A stretch of 64,000 bases of DNA from an uncultured Bacteroidota bacterium (GTDB lineage: Bacteria; Bacteroidota; Bacteroidia; Chitinophagales; Chitinophagaceae): the NCBI GenBank assembly GCA_903938445.1, contig CAJADG010000052.1, positions 1 through 64,000 on the forward strand, written 5' to 3'. The first letter of the stretch is position 1, and each line of letters opens with the position of its first letter. Shown here piece by piece: positions 38,918 through 46,609 of the stretch. The notes under the pieces are model-generated. The model did not search any database and had not been told where the DNA came from. It saw only the letters and a list, made by a program, of their open reading frames with translations. The position numbers and the translations under genes were made by a program.

Positions 38918-38950
38918 AAGACCTTCCTAAACCAGGGAAGGTCTTTTTTT
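38918..38950 (+). terminator. Intrinsic terminator of tig
   Basis: AAGACCTTCC-taaaccag-GGAAGGTCTTTTTTT about 40 bp after the stop codon. It separates tig from the clp genes. Confidence 0.88.
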
Positions 38951-38980
38951 ATTGAAATACGGTCAAGTTTGGCATCGTTT

Positions 38981-39014
38981 TTGCTCTACCATTAGGGAAT
39001 AGGTTTTACCTTTA
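38981..39014 (+). promoter_or_regulatory. Candidate promoter for clpP1
   Basis: TTG (38981-38983) and TACCTTTA (39007-39014) are separated by 23 bp, near the TTG-N17-23-TAnnTTTG consensus with one mismatch. The ATG follows at 39036. Confidence 0.45.
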
Positions 39015-39035
39015 CTTTACTAGAAAAACACATAT

Positions 39036-39722
39036 ATGAACTTAGGAAAAGAATTTGAAAAGTACGCTGTTAAACACAGAGGAATCAGCAGCAATAGTTT
39101 ACATCAGTATCAAAATAGTGTAACGAATCTAACTCCTTATATTATTGAAGAAAGACCGATGAATGTGGCAAGTATGGATGTATTTAGCCGCTTAATGATG
39201 GACCGTATTATCTTTTTGGGCGAAGGCATTAATGACTATGTAGCTAATATTGTAACTGCTCAACTATTGTTTTTAGAAAGTACAGATCGCACTAAAGATA
39301 TTCAAATGTATATTAATAGTCCAGGTGGAAGCGTTTATGCTGGTTTAGGCATTTATGATACCATGCAATTTATTGGACCTGATGTGGCTACCATTTGCAC
39401 TGGTATGGCTGCAAGTATGGGTGCTATTTTATTATGTGCAGGGGTGGAAGGTAAAAGAACCGCTTTAAAACACAGTCGCATTATGTTACATCAACCAAGT
39501 GGTGCTGTGGGTGGACAGGCCTCAGATATTGAAATCACTGCAAGAGAAATTAAAAAATTAAAACACGAATTATACGAAGTAATTGCTACCCACACACATA
39601 AAGATGTGGAGGTAGTTGCTAAAGATTGTGATAGAGATTTTTGGATGACCGCTGCCGAAGGAAAAGCATATGGATTAGTAGATGAAGTGTTATTAACCAA
39701 CCCAAGAAAACAAAAAAAGTAG
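39036..39722 (+). CDS. clpP: ATP-dependent Clp protease proteolytic subunit, copy 1
   Basis: 228 aa serine peptidase subunit forming the degradation chamber with ClpX. Catalytic Ser is in ICTGMAASMGAILLC and His in RIMLHQPSGAVGG; the Asp is in the SDIEITA segment. INSPGGSVYAGLGIYDTM lines the binding site. The N-terminus is longer than in E. coli ClpP by about 20 residues (through NVASMDVFSR) and could be a propeptide or regulatory extension. Followed by a second clpP and by clpX in the same direction, so likely part of a mixed ClpP1-ClpP2 system. Confidence 0.96.
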   Translation: MNLGKEFEKYAVKHRGISSNSLHQYQNSVTNLTPYIIEERPMNVASMDVFSRLMMDRIIFLGEGINDYVANIVTAQLLFLESTDRTKDIQMYINSPGGSVYAGLGIYDTMQFIGPDVATICTGMAASMGAILLCAGVEGKRTALKHSRIMLHQPSGAVGGQASDIEITAREIKKLKHELYEVIATHTHKDVEVVAKDCDRDFWMTAAEGKAYGLVDEVLLTNPRKQKK

Positions 39723-39777
39723 TTAAAAAAAACTATATACCTAAAACTAGAATTAACTAATATTTCAAATTGAATAT

Positions 39778-40401
39778 ATGATACTTACGAATCGTTTTTT
39801 AATGGAAGATGAGGATGAACCAAAAGCAGATAAAAAAGAAGAAAATGCTCCTGGGTTCTTAAATAAAAAAATGGAACAAATCTTTTTTGAAAAAAGATCC
39901 ATTTACTTATGGGGTCAGGTAGATGATAAATCTGCAAAAGATATTGTTACAAAATTATTGTTGCTAGATGCTGACAAGCCAGGTGCTGAAATTAATTTTT
40001 ACATCAACAGCCCAGGTGGTGTAGTGACTAGTGGCATGGTGATGTTTGATACTATGAACTTAATTAAAAGCCCTGTTCACACCATTTGTATGGGATTGGC
40101 TGCAAGTATGGGATCTATTTTATTAAGCATGGGCGAAAAAGGTAAGCGTACTATTTTTCCTCACGGCGAAGTAATGATTCACCAACCAAGTTTGGGTGGA
40201 TATTATCAAGCAACCAGCGCTGATATCGAAATTCAAGCAGAACAAATTAGAAAGACAAAAGAGTTAGGTGCTAAAATATTAGCGAAAAATTGTGACAAAT
40301 CAATAGAACAAATCATGGCAGATTTTGATAGAGACTATTGGATGAATGCGGAAGAAGCAGTGGCTTATGGTATAGTAGATAAGATTGCTAAAAGCTTATA
40401 A
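39778..40401 (+). CDS. clpP: ATP-dependent Clp protease proteolytic subunit, copy 2
   Basis: 207 aa paralog of the preceding gene. Catalytic Ser in ICMGLAASMGSILLS, His in EVMIHQPSLGGYYQ and Asp in TSADIEIQAEQI, so it should be catalytically competent. The N-terminus is acidic and lysine-rich (MEDEDEPKADKKEENA) unlike copy 1, and the substrate strand reads INSPGGVVTSGMVMFDTM. Other ATG starts (for example MEDEDEP, residue 9) are possible. It lies 55 bp after copy 1 and 56 bp before clpX. Tandem, divergent copies suggest hetero-tetradecamers as in mycobacteria or Listeria; this is inference. Confidence 0.94.
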   Translation: MILTNRFLMEDEDEPKADKKEENAPGFLNKKMEQIFFEKRSIYLWGQVDDKSAKDIVTKLLLLDADKPGAEINFYINSPGGVVTSGMVMFDTMNLIKSPVHTICMGLAASMGSILLSMGEKGKRTIFPHGEVMIHQPSLGGYYQATSADIEIQAEQIRKTKELGAKILAKNCDKSIEQIMADFDRDYWMNAEEAVAYGIVDKIAKSL

Positions 40402-40457
40402 ACAAGTAGCTTAGTAAAAGTAGTAGATAGTAATAAAGAAAATAAAAGAAATTCTAT

Positions 40458-41702
40458 ATGAAAATGAGCAAAACAGATACAAGCATTCATTGTTCTTTTT
40501 GTGGACGCAGCAGAGATGAAGTAAAAATCCTCATTGCTGGCCAAGAGGGACATATATGCGAAAACTGTATTGAACATGCACATGAAATCATTGAAAAAGA
40601 ATTTCATCAAAAGAAAACAGATGGCAAACCTGGTACTTTAAAAGTACAAAAGCCAATTGCCATTAAAGCATTTCTAGATCAATATATTATTGGTCAAGAT
40701 GAGGCTAAGAAAATATTATGTGTTGCCGTATACAATCATTTTAAACGTATCAACCTCCCTACAACTTCAAAGAATGAAGTGGAAATTGAAAAGAGCAATG
40801 TGATAATGATTGGCGAAACTGGTACTGGTAAAACTTTATTGGCAAAAACAATCGCTAAATTATTAAACGTTCCTTTTGCTATTGTGGACGCAACGGTTTT
40901 CACCGAAGCTGGCTATGTTGGAGAAGATGTGGAGAGCATGCTAACCCGTTTATTACAAAACTGCGACTATGATGTGGAAGCTGCACAAAGAGGTATTGTA
41001 TACATAGACGAGATTGATAAAATAGCTCGCAAAAGTGATAATGCTTCCATCACCAGAGATGTTAGTGGAGAGGGAGTTCAACAAGGTTTATTGAAAATGT
41101 TGGAAGGAACCGAAGTGTTAGTTCCACCTCAAGGCGGTCGTAAACACCCAGATCAAAAAATGATCAAAGTGGATACCAAGAACATCTTATTCATTTGCGG
41201 TGGTGCATTTGATGGTATCGATAAAATTATTGCACGCCGTATCAACACCAATGCAATTGGATTTAGCGTCAATAAAGATGAGCAAGAATTACAACGTAAA
41301 AACCTTTTACGTTTTGTAAATGCACAGGATATTAAAACCTTTGGTTTGATTCCTGAAATGTTAGGTCGCTTACCTATTGTTACGCATTTAGAGCCGTTAG
41401 ATGCTGAAACATTAAGAAGTATTCTAACCGAGCCTAAAAATGCATTAATCAAACAGTTCACTCAATTGTTTGCTATTGAAAATATTAAGCTTAAAGTGGA
41501 TACAGAAGTTTATGATTTCATCACAACAAAAGCTATGGAATACAAATTAGGGGCAAGAGGACTAAGAAGTATTTGTGAAAGCTTATTCACACAAGCCATG
41601 TTTGACCTACCAGGTACTGATATAAATGAATTTGAAGTAACACTTGATTATGCAAAACAAATGTTTGACAAAAGCAAATTAAGTGCCTTAAAAGTAGCCT
41701 AA
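40458..41702 (+). CDS. clpX: ATP-dependent Clp protease ATP-binding subunit ClpX
   Basis: 414 aa AAA+ unfoldase that feeds substrates to ClpP. An N-terminal C4 zinc-binding domain is visible ([13 protein letters not shown] ... ICENCIEHA). Walker [16 protein letters not shown] is at about residue 120, the pore loop in GYVGEDVE, Walker [11 protein letters not shown] at about 185, and sensor/C-terminal regions [11 protein letters not shown]. Starts [12 protein letters not shown]; the second Met (MSKTD) is an alternative. Third gene of clpP1-clpP2-clpX; a 50-aa protein follows after 25 bp. Confidence 0.97.
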   Translation: MKMSKTDTSIHCSFCGRSRDEVKILIAGQEGHICENCIEHAHEIIEKEFHQKKTDGKPGTLKVQKPIAIKAFLDQYIIGQDEAKKILCVAVYNHFKRINLPTTSKNEVEIEKSNVIMIGETGTGKTLLAKTIAKLLNVPFAIVDATVFTEAGYVGEDVESMLTRLLQNCDYDVEAAQRGIVYIDEIDKIARKSDNASITRDVSGEGVQQGLLKMLEGTEVLVPPQGGRKHPDQKMIKVDTKNILFICGGAFDGIDKIIARRINTNAIGFSVNKDEQELQRKNLLRFVNAQDIKTFGLIPEMLGRLPIVTHLEPLDAETLRSILTEPKNALIKQFTQLFAIENIKLKVDTEVYDFITTKAMEYKLGARGLRSICESLFTQAMFDLPGTDINEFEVTLDYAKQMFDKSKLSALKVA

Positions 41703-41727
41703 CCATAAACCCATAAAATAAAATTAT

Positions 41728-41880
41728 ATGCAAGAATTAATTGATCGCTTAGTAAAAGAAGCTGGCGTTACACCTGAACAAGCAAAACAATCTATTGAAA
41801 CAATTGCGGCATTTGTAAAAGAAAAATTCCCAATGTTAGGTGGTGCAGTAAACCAAATATTCAAGGCAGGCGGAAAATAA
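41728..41880 (+). CDS. 50-aa protein downstream of clpX, missing from the ORF track
   Basis: Read from the sequence: ATG at 41728, TAA at 41878-41880, 50 codons (MQELIDRLVKEAGVTPEQAK ... FPMLGGAVNQIFKAGGK). Predicted mostly helical, with an amphipathic EAGVTPEQAKQSIETIAAFV segment and a Gly-rich tail; no signal peptide. It resembles by eye small helical proteins found in Bacteroidota but I cannot name the family. Codon use matches the neighbours, the ATG lies 25 bp after clpX in the same direction, and a hairpin starts 2 bp after the stop. Below the track's 60-aa limit. Likely a real gene, function unknown. Confidence 0.7.
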   Translation: MQELIDRLVKEAGVTPEQAKQSIETIAAFVKEKFPMLGGAVNQIFKAGGK

Positions 41881-41905
41881 AAAAGCCCTTCTTTCGAAGG
41901 GCTTC
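41874..41905 (+). repeat. 32-bp direct repeat with hairpin, copy 1
   Basis: AAAATAAAAAAGCCCTTCTTTCGAAGGGCTTC, identical to 41960-41991. Its first bases contain the stop codon of the 50-aa gene. The core AAGCCCTT-ctttcg-AAGGGCTT is a strong stem; the run of A precedes it, so as a terminator it points to the minus strand. Confidence 0.9.
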
Positions 41906-41954
41906 GCATATATAAATCTTATAAAATTTGGAAAATGATAAGATTTATATATGC
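41906..41954. repeat. 17-bp perfect inverted repeat between the two hairpin copies
   Basis: GCATATATAAATCTTAT (41906-41922) and ATAAGATTTATATATGC (41938-41954) are exact reverse complements separated by 15 bp (AAAATTTGGAAAATG). It fills the space between the two 32-bp direct repeats. Confidence 0.92.
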
Positions 41955-41959
41955 ACTCT

Positions 41960-41991
41960 AAAATAAAAAAGCCCTTCTTTCGAAGGGCTTC
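41960..41991 (+). repeat. 32-bp direct repeat with hairpin, copy 2
   Basis: Exact copy of 41874-41905. The A-run ahead of the stem makes it a plausible terminator for the leftward transcript of the HhH gene; a second identical copy 86 bp away is not explained by that. Confidence 0.9.
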
Positions 41992-42034
41992 AAGCAAGCA
42001 ATCATAAACTAGGAATAAATCCTACATCAATACT

Positions 42035-42078
42035 AATAAATTTTTTAGAAAAATCCTACTTTTTCTAAAAAATTTATT
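42035..42078. repeat. 19-bp perfect inverted repeat
   Basis: AATAAATTTTTTAGAAAAA (42035-42053) and TTTTTCTAAAAAATTTATT (42060-42078) are exact reverse complements around a 6-bp loop TCCTAC. Confidence 0.92.
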
Positions 42079-42145
42079 CTATATACTACCAGTCCTTAGT
42101 GTATAGTATAGCTAAAATAATAGGATCCTATATGGCATAAATGCC
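42079..42145. repeat. Three further short palindromes
   Basis: CTATATACTA (42079-42088) pairs with TAGTGTATAG (42097-42106) at 9 of 10 positions; ATAGGATCCTAT (42120-42131) is a perfect palindrome; GGCAT-aa-ATGCC (42134-42145) is a 5-bp hairpin. They continue the chain directly up to the HhH gene's stop. Confidence 0.75.
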
Positions 42146-42151
42146 TCATAA

Positions 42152-42988
42152 TCATTCTATAAAGTGTACACTTTGCTTTAGTTGAATAGCCTCATTTTGA
42201 CTCAAATCACAAGCCTCAATTAGCTGCTCCCAACCTATTTTGCCATTATTTTGTTTCTTAAGCCGCAAAATTATCCAAACCTGTTGATCTGTAAACAAAC
42301 CCAATTGTTTCCAATCTTTAAAATTCATAGCATTGGCGTTCAATATAATTTTAAAACCAGGCCTAATGTATAAATGCCCCCTAAGTTTTTGCAAAATACT
42401 ATCAGGCATTCCATATATTTTATTCAATTGATATGGACTGGTAAATGCGCCTACAAAATTGCGATAAGATAAAATACGATGCACAATCTCCTTGTTCAAA
42501 TTTGTTTTTAGGAACCATTCATTTTCATCCGCATTATTAATATCAATCTTCCAGTTATCCGTTTCATCATTAAATTTCTTTGGAATTTTTCGATTGGTAT
42601 AAAAGGGATCATCCGATTTTTTACGGGGATTCATTATTATATAAGGCCTCAACAACAAAAACAATTCATTTTTTAATCCATATAATTTAGCAAAATCATC
42701 TGCATTTTTAAAATGCCCTCCTCTCTCTCTATAATGTAACAAAGAGCGTACCTGCCGCTCAGGAATTCCTAACTGAATTGCTTGTACACTATCTATTTGA
42801 TTGGGATCAAAGAATATTAAGTGCAATGGCTTAATAGCTGAATTGGAAATTTTTTTATGATGTATACTTGGAGCAGAAAAAATCATACTCATTAATACAG
42901 AACCTGTCAATACAATTCCCAAAACAATAATTCCTTTGAGTTCTTTTTTTGAAAAATAAAAATAGGCCTGCCAATTTGGAAGAATCAT
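42152..42988 (-). CDS. Membrane-anchored helix-hairpin-helix protein (ComEA-like repeats)
   Basis: 278 aa. One N-terminal transmembrane helix (GIIVLGIVLTGSVLMSMIF), then three tandem helix-hairpin-helix units of the ComEA kind: LGIPERQVRSLLHYRERGGHFKNADDFAKLYGL, the stretch beginning DINNADENEW followed by HRILSYRNFVGAFTSPYQLNKIYGM, and LNANAMNFKDWKQLG...IGWEQLIEACDL. ComEA itself has one such pair and binds incoming DNA in transformation; this triple-repeat form could bind DNA or be structural. No com genes are adjacent. It ends at the palindrome cluster. Confidence 0.82.
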   Translation of the reverse strand: MILPNWQAYFYFSKKELKGIIVLGIVLTGSVLMSMIFSAPSIHHKKISNSAIKPLHLIFFDPNQIDSVQAIQLGIPERQVRSLLHYRERGGHFKNADDFAKLYGLKNELFLLLRPYIIMNPRKKSDDPFYTNRKIPKKFNDETDNWKIDINNADENEWFLKTNLNKEIVHRILSYRNFVGAFTSPYQLNKIYGMPDSILQKLRGHLYIRPGFKIILNANAMNFKDWKQLGLFTDQQVWIILRLKKQNNGKIGWEQLIEACDLSQNEAIQLKQSVHFIE

Positions 42989-43071
42989 TATAAAATAATT
43001 GATCCCAAAATAACCATATTAAAACGCGTATTTATCGCAAGAAATAATTTGTAAATTCAATTTATATAATA

Positions 43072-43839
43072 CTACTCTACGGTAAACTGCAACCCATCAT
43101 AAGCCATTTTAATAAATGAAGGCAATTGGGGCTCAAGCTCCGCCTGTAACCCAATTTGATGGCTGAAATGAGTGAAATATACTTGAGGTATTTCCAACTC
43201 AGTCGCAAGTGCAATAGATTCATTTAATGTAAAATGTGTTGGATGCGGCTCGGGTCTTAAAGCACTTAAAATTAAAACCTTTGATCCTTTGATTTTTTCT
43301 TTCTCCTGATCACTGATATAATTCAAATCAGTCACATAGCTAAAGTCCCCAATTCTAAAACCAAGAACCGGCAATTCACGATGCATTACTTGAATAGGCT
43401 TAAATAATAGGTCCCCGACTTTAAAAGGATCTTTGTGAATGGTATGTAACATCATTTCGGGCAAACCGGCATCCTTATTTTTTTCAAAAGCATAATAAAA
43501 ATCACGCTTTATCGCCACCTGTGTTATTTCATTCGCATAAATCTGCATGGGCTTATTGGAATGGAAATTAAAGGGCCTAATATCATCCAAGCCAGCGTAA
43601 TGGTCGCGATGAGGATGGGTAAAAACAACTGCGTCTAAATGTGTAGTATTGGTTCTTAGCATTTGATACCTAAAATCAGGAGTAGTATCAATTACCACGG
43701 CAGTATTATCGGATTGAATTTTAATACTGGTACGCAAACGGCTATCTCGAGGGTCCTTTGATGTACATACTTTACAATCGCATCCAATAAGTGGAACGCC
43801 AGTACTTGTACCTGATCCTAAAATAGTGATATTTAACAA
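43072..43839 (-). CDS. MBL-fold metallo-hydrolase (PhnP-like)
   Basis: 255 aa metallo-beta-lactamase fold. Zinc ligands: FTHPHRDHYAGLDDI (HxHxDH at about residues 74-79), the His of VMHRELPVLGFRIG, Asp of YVTDLNYIS and the final His of YFTHFSHQIG. Opening ITILGSGTSTGVPLIGCDCKVC resembles PhnP/RNase-Z-like phosphodiesterases, including the CxCxxC cysteine set that binds an extra zinc in PhnP. No phosphonate genes are near, so a general cyclic or nucleic phosphodiesterase role is more likely. 16 bp after the 90-aa gene on the same strand. Confidence 0.9.
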   Translation of the reverse strand: MLNITILGSGTSTGVPLIGCDCKVCTSKDPRDSRLRTSIKIQSDNTAVVIDTTPDFRYQMLRTNTTHLDAVVFTHPHRDHYAGLDDIRPFNFHSNKPMQIYANEITQVAIKRDFYYAFEKNKDAGLPEMMLHTIHKDPFKVGDLLFKPIQVMHRELPVLGFRIGDFSYVTDLNYISDQEKEKIKGSKVLILSALRPEPHPTHFTLNESIALATELEIPQVYFTHFSHQIGLQAELEPQLPSFIKMAYDGLQFTVE

Positions 43840-43855
43840 AGTAGCTTATTTTCTC

Positions 43856-44128
43856 CTATGCTTCAGTCAAAGAGATCTTTTGAACCTCTTCATATAATTT
43901 TTGAGAGTCGTGGGTTAATTTATCAAATTGAATATCTAACTGAGGAATTAATTCTAATAAAGTATTAATTCTAGCTTCTAAATTCAAGAATTTATTCAAC
44001 ACAACAATTCTCTTTGATTCTAATAAACACCAACCGCTCTGAAAATTACCTCTTTCGTATCTTACAACGAACTCTGATTCTCCTAAAATATCTTCTAACT
44101 TATTTAATGTAGTTTGAGTCAATTTCAT
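43856..44128 (-). CDS. 90-aa protein of unknown function
   Basis: About 90 aa from the ATG at 44126-44128 (MKLTQTTLNKLEDILGESEF). The longer track start at 44185 adds an unlikely cysteine-rich stretch encoded over a perfect promoter box, so I reject it. Motifs visible: RYERGNFQSGWCLLESKRIVVLNKFLNLEARINTLLELI, a mixed alpha-beta pattern I recall from small Bacteroidota hypotheticals. No signal peptide. Followed by the MBL hydrolase after 16 bp, probably one transcript. Function unknown. Confidence 0.75.
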   Translation of the reverse strand: MKLTQTTLNKLEDILGESEFVVRYERGNFQSGWCLLESKRIVVLNKFLNLEARINTLLELIPQLDIQFDKLTHDSQKLYEEVQKISLTEA

Positions 44129-44165
44129 AATTATGCATTGATTTATAGGGTAGTAAGTGGACATA

Positions 44166-44173
44166 CAAATATA
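44166..44173 (-). promoter_or_regulatory. Promoter -7 element for the 90-aa gene
   Basis: On the minus strand TATATTTG (44173-44166) fits TAnnTTTG exactly and lies about 38 bp ahead of the ATG at 44128, favouring that start over the upstream one. Confidence 0.55.
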
Positions 44174-44226
44174 GTTTTTTAGCAAACTAAGCTGGTAAAT
44201 AAGGCCTAGTAGTTATTCACATTTCG

Positions 44227-44234
44227 TACCTTTA
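44227..44234 (+). promoter_or_regulatory. Candidate -7 element for the HD hydrolase operon
   Basis: TACCTTTA (one mismatch to TAnnTTTG), 16 bp before the ATG at 44251, divergent from the minus-strand promoter at 44166-44173. Confidence 0.4.
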
Positions 44235-44250
44235 CCAACACTCATTTTAT

Positions 44251-45480
44251 ATGGCTTTTACACATCGAAAAATTATAAATGACCCGGTACATGGTTTTAT
44301 AACCATCAATGAACCGCTCATTTTTGAAATTATTAGTCATCCTTTTTACCAAAGATTAAGGAGAATTCAGCAAATGGCTTTAGCGCAGTTGGTTTACCCA
44401 GGCGCTGTTCACACTCGCTTACATCATTCATTAGGTGCCTACCATTTAATGTGTATTGCCATCAATGAATTAAAAGATAAGGGGATTGAAATCACAGAAG
44501 AAGAAGCGACTGCAGCAAAAGCTGCAATTCTTTTACACGATATTGGACATGGCCCTTATTCACATGCATTAGAAAAAGTACTATTAAAAGGCATTAATCA
44601 CGAAGACATTTCCTTAGCGATTATGCATAGCCTAAATGAAGATGTGAATCCAAAATTAAAAGGCCAATTAACACTTGCTATCAAAATATTCACCAACCAA
44701 TATTCTAAGCAATTCTTACACCAATTAATAAGTGGGCAATTAGATGTAGACAGGCTAGATTATTTATCTCGTGATAGCTTCTTTACTGGCGTAAGTGAAG
44801 GTGTTGTTGGTTATGAAAGAATTTTAAAAATGTTGACAGTTAGAGATAACGAATTAGTAGTGGAAGAAAAAGGAATTAACAGCGTTGAGAAATTTTTGTT
44901 GTCACGAAGATTAATGTACTGGCAAGTGTACCGACATAAAACAGTAGTGGCAAGTGAAAATATGTTGGTTAAAATTATTGAACGTGTACAATTTTTATTT
45001 TCAGAAAAAAATAACTCCGTTCAAACGGGTGGTTTACTTGATTATATTTTAAGCAATCCTGAAATTCAATTAGCCGATTTAGATTTAAACGCTTACTGTA
45101 ATTTAGATGATACTGATATCCTATTTGCTATTAAAAAATGGCAAAATAATGAAGATCCCATTTTGTCCATTTTATGCAAAGGGCTTTTAAATAGAAAATG
45201 TTTTAAATGCCAAATACAATCTGAACCCATTAATGATTCGGTTTGGACTACTGCATTCAATAAGACTAAGTTAGCTTTCCCCTTTAATGATAAAGATTTG
45301 GCATTCTTATGTTTTAAAGGAACTGTTTCCAATACTTTATATAAGAATGACAATGAAACCATTAAAATTTTGCTAAAATCGGGCGAAATAGCCAATATTT
45401 CGGCTATCCAGAACGCAATAATTGTGGAAAGTCTTTCTGCCCCCGTGAAAAAATTTTACATTTGTTCACTTAACGAATAA
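44251..45480 (+). CDS. HD-domain phosphohydrolase (dNTPase-like)
   Basis: 409 aa. HD superfamily with the dGTPase/SAMHD1-like layout: KIINDPVHGFITI, YQRLRRIQQMALAQLVYPGAVHTRLHHSLGAYHL (first His), AAILLHDIGHGPYSHALEKVL (HD pair at about residue 96), and DVDRLDYLSRDSFFTGV (final Asp). Such proteins hydrolyse dNTPs to nucleoside and triphosphate, or related substrates. It leads into lpxD after 22 bp, so it may share the lipid A gene transcript even though its chemistry is different. Substrate not predictable. Confidence 0.9.
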   Translation: MAFTHRKIINDPVHGFITINEPLIFEIISHPFYQRLRRIQQMALAQLVYPGAVHTRLHHSLGAYHLMCIAINELKDKGIEITEEEATAAKAAILLHDIGHGPYSHALEKVLLKGINHEDISLAIMHSLNEDVNPKLKGQLTLAIKIFTNQYSKQFLHQLISGQLDVDRLDYLSRDSFFTGVSEGVVGYERILKMLTVRDNELVVEEKGINSVEKFLLSRRLMYWQVYRHKTVVASENMLVKIIERVQFLFSEKNNSVQTGGLLDYILSNPEIQLADLDLNAYCNLDDTDILFAIKKWQNNEDPILSILCKGLLNRKCFKCQIQSEPINDSVWTTAFNKTKLAFPFNDKDLAFLCFKGTVSNTLYKNDNETIKILLKSGEIANISAIQNAIIVESLSAPVKKFYICSLNE

Positions 45481-45502
45481 CCCCCCATTCAAAATTTAAC
45501 GA

Positions 45503-46549
45503 ATGTTACAATTTAGTGCCCAACAGATTGCAATGATGATTCAAGGAAAAGTGGAAGGTGATGCATCTGTTTCCGTAACTCAATTTGGTAAAATAGAAGA
45601 AGCTAAAAATGGAGAAATTTCTTTTTTAGCCAATCCTAAATACGAAGAGTTTTTATACACTACGCAAGCAAGTATTATTATTGTTAATGATAGTTTGATT
45701 TTAAAACAACCTATTGCAGCTACTTTATTAAGGGTGCCTGATGCCTATGCTGCATTTGCAACTTTGCTTACTAAATACCAAGCATTGAAAACTGAAAATT
45801 TAGTGGGTATTCAAACGCAATCTTATATTTCTAGCTCAGCACAACTTGGCGAAAACCATTTTGTGGCTGCATTTGCGCATATTGGGGAAAATGTAAAATT
45901 GGGTAACAATGTAAAAGTATATCCCAATGTAGTGATTGGTGAAAATGTAAAAATTGGAGACAATGTTATTTTACATCCTGGTGTGGTCATTTATGCAGAC
46001 TGTGTATTAGGAAATAATATTACGATTCACTCAGGTGCTGTGATTGGTAGTGATGGTTTTGGATTTGCGCCAACAGCAGATGGTAGTTTTCAAAAAGTAC
46101 CTCAATTAGGAAATGTAATTATTGAAGATTTTGTGGAAGTAGGATCTAATACCACCATAGATAGAGCAACAATTGGATCAACAATAATACGCAAAGGCGT
46201 TAAGCTAGATAATTTAGTCCAGATAGCACATAATGTAGAAGTGGGATCCAATACCGTTATTGCTGCACAAACCGGCATAAGTGGAAGTACAAAAGTTGGA
46301 AAAGGTGTCATGATGGGTGGTCAAGTGGGAACCGCTGGTCATTTAAGCATTGCCGATGGGGTAAAGGTTGCGGGCAGAAGTGGCATTACTAAGACCATCT
46401 CTAAGGAAAACTCAGTGATTACTGGATACCCTGCTACTGACCATAATACAGCATTAAGAGCCCAAGTACAAGTAAAAAACCTTCCAAATCTCGAAAAAAG
46501 GGTTAAAGAATTGGAAATATTGGTCGCTCAACTGACTCAAAAAGGCTAA
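45503..46549 (+). CDS. lpxD: UDP-3-O-acylglucosamine N-acyltransferase
   Basis: 348 aa. Adds the N-linked hydroxyacyl chain in lipid A synthesis. N-terminal uridine-binding domain ([26 protein letters not shown]) then a left-handed beta-helix of hexapeptide repeats ([31 protein letters not shown]), catalytic His in [20 protein letters not shown], and a C-terminal helix ([18 protein letters not shown]). Normal length. Second gene of a run HD-lpxD-lpxC/fabZ-lpxA-ABC ATPase. Confidence 0.96.
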   Translation: MLQFSAQQIAMMIQGKVEGDASVSVTQFGKIEEAKNGEISFLANPKYEEFLYTTQASIIIVNDSLILKQPIAATLLRVPDAYAAFATLLTKYQALKTENLVGIQTQSYISSSAQLGENHFVAAFAHIGENVKLGNNVKVYPNVVIGENVKIGDNVILHPGVVIYADCVLGNNITIHSGAVIGSDGFGFAPTADGSFQKVPQLGNVIIEDFVEVGSNTTIDRATIGSTIIRKGVKLDNLVQIAHNVEVGSNTVIAAQTGISGSTKVGKGVMMGGQVGTAGHLSIADGVKVAGRSGITKTISKENSVITGYPATDHNTALRAQVQVKNLPNLEKRVKELEILVAQLTQKG

Positions 46550-46609
46550 TTAGCTTAAATTTGCTGAAAATCATTGCTTTAAGTTAATAAAGCATAATAA
46601 TACCTTCTT

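Larger units (their letters stand above)
41881..42151. other. 271-bp gap packed with inverted repeats
   Basis: Between the 50-aa gene (plus) and the HhH gene (minus). Contains in order the two identical hairpins, the 17-bp inverted repeat between them, a 19-bp inverted repeat, a 10-bp imperfect one, the palindrome ATAGGATCCTAT and GGCATaaATGCC. No coding frame. Confidence 0.85.

Noticed and set aside
41874-41991. CRISPR-like array from the repeated 32-mer
   Set aside because: Only two copies, the spacer itself is palindromic, the repeat is a plain GC hairpin, and there are no cas genes in the window.
42035-42145. Integron attC or phage attachment site
   Set aside because: No attC core (GTTRRRY) pair, no integrase or tyrosine recombinase nearby, and no tRNA junction.
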